In this document: positions 63,210 to 64,000 of the stretch, piece by piece
Layout: each line of letters opens with the position of its first letter
How positions within the stretch are numbered: position 1 is the first letter of the stretch
Assembly: GCF_028858725.1 (NCBI RefSeq)
Contig: NC_084774.1
Coordinates: 7,910,001 to 7,974,000, forward strand
Reading direction: 5' to 3'
Length of the DNA stretch: 64,000 nt
From: Colius striatus
Lineage: Eukaryota > Chordata > Aves > Coliiformes > Coliidae
Notes under the pieces: generated by a model
What the model was told of the DNA's origin: nothing
Database searches by the model: none
What the model saw: only the letters and a program-made list of their open reading frames with translations
Translations under genes and position numbers: made by a program

Positions 63210-64000
63210 TCCTGGAGCTGGAGGTTGGTGCCAGTGACCTGGTGTGAGTCCCAGTGCCCAGTACACTCTGTCCCAGCATGAACCCTCCTGTCCTCTCCCT
63301 GCCCAGGCTGATGCTGCTGCACGAGCTGTGTCGGGTCACATAAAGGTGCTGTTGCTCTGCGCTGGGCTCTGTGTAGCCCTGGGAGAGCTGTGCTGTGCCA
63401 TGCCACAAGACAAGAGCAGCCAGTACAGCTTCCCAGCACAGTAGAGAGGTACAGGCCAGGCAGCAGTGAGGGGCCAGGACCCCGACATGGAGCTGGCCCT
63501 GCTGAGGCAGTGGAGGTGGCTCCCCTGGACAGCCTCTGTAAGCAGCCCATGGTGCCCTGGCAGCTCTCCGGCCATTGTTCTGCATCCAGGAACAATTGCT
63601 GACTCCTGAAGGACGTCCTGTGACCAGACACGGTCCACAGCCCCGTATTGCCACCAGGCCCTCAGCCCCACACCTCCCGCCCAGCCAGTGCCCACCCGGC
63701 CCCACGCCTTGTAGGTGAGGGGCCGCAGTACTGAGGGCAGGGAGCTGGAGGCTTTACCTGGGTGCCAGGACTGTGGGGATGCAGCACTGGATCCTGTGTC
63801 TTTGCCAGGGCTGAAGGAGGTGCCCAGGTCCCCATTGTGGTGCTGGAGCTGCCTCTCACCTCCTTCTCACTTCTACTGGTCCAGTGGGACTGGCCATCCG
63901 CCCCCTGCGGCCACCCGCTGCCGAGGCTCCAGGCACAGGCACAGATCTGCTCCAGCACCACCACTCAGAGAGACACAACCCGTCCTGGGGTCTGGCTGTG
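63210..64000. other. Window end, nothing recognised
   Basis: No conserved exon or repeat that I can support on either strand. Confidence 0.35.

Overview
The window is a gene-dense, GC-rich, short-intron stretch of a bird genome. Short introns, CR1 retroposon tails and many GC-rich minisatellites fit an avian microchromosome. The order of conserved genes is that of human 20q13.12 read backwards: ZNF335, PCIF1, PLTP, CTSA, NEURL2, ACOT8, SNX21, TNNC2, UBE2C, DNTTIP1, then two secreted-protein gene starts where mammals have the WFDC/SEMG cluster. The species cannot be named from the sequence. All identifications are by recognising proteins by eye; no search was run.

Layout. 1-4050: 3' part of ZNF335 (+). 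6050-7162: a short Iroquois-class homeobox gene (+). 7766-9730: an RNF182-like membrane RING gene (-) whose 3' flank is a duplicate of the PCIF1 3' end. 11386-21700: PCIF1 (-). 23544-27610: PLTP (+). 27981-31981: CTSA (-), head-to-head with NEURL2 (+, 32736-34951). 35-38.9 kb: gene-poor, with a 31-bp minisatellite and a CR1 tail. 38962-41153: ACOT8 (+). 41465-43333: SNX21 (-). 44.8-46.95 kb: TNNC2 (+). 47.7-48.6 kb: an RGS9BP-like gene (+). 48765-50047: UBE2C (-). 50.2-52.1 kb: a tandem duplication holding UBE2C promoter boxes and DNTTIP1 last-exon copies. 51616-55978: DNTTIP1 (-). 56.1-57.2 kb: a 19-bp satellite. 58.9-64 kb: a gene for a secreted Lys-Pro-Glu/poly-Asp protein (+) and a second signal-peptide exon (-).

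Most genes are unlinked in function: chromatin and mRNA-cap methylation (ZNF335, PCIF1, DNTTIP1), lysosome and lipid transfer (CTSA, PLTP), peroxisome (ACOT8), muscle (NEURL2, TNNC2), cell cycle (UBE2C). For every complete conserved gene the exon lengths I assigned sum to a multiple of three, at lengths close to the mammalian proteins: PCIF1 709, PLTP 499, CTSA 468, NEURL2 261, ACOT8 319, SNX21 366, TNNC2 163, UBE2C 179 and DNTTIP1 324 residues. The orthologue calls are therefore firm.

The least ordinary items are: the signal-exon plus low-complexity-exon gene at 58980-61611, which has the architecture of mammalian seminal REST genes; two 3'-terminal-exon duplications (PCIF1, DNTTIP1), one of which appears to supply another gene's 3' end; two minisatellites that begin exactly at splice donors and multiply the donor; a five-fold CCAAT-box array; and three genes I do not place at this locus in mammals (Iroquois-like, RNF182-like, RGS9BP-like). 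I recognised no endogenous retrovirus, tRNA, rRNA or CRISPR in the window.
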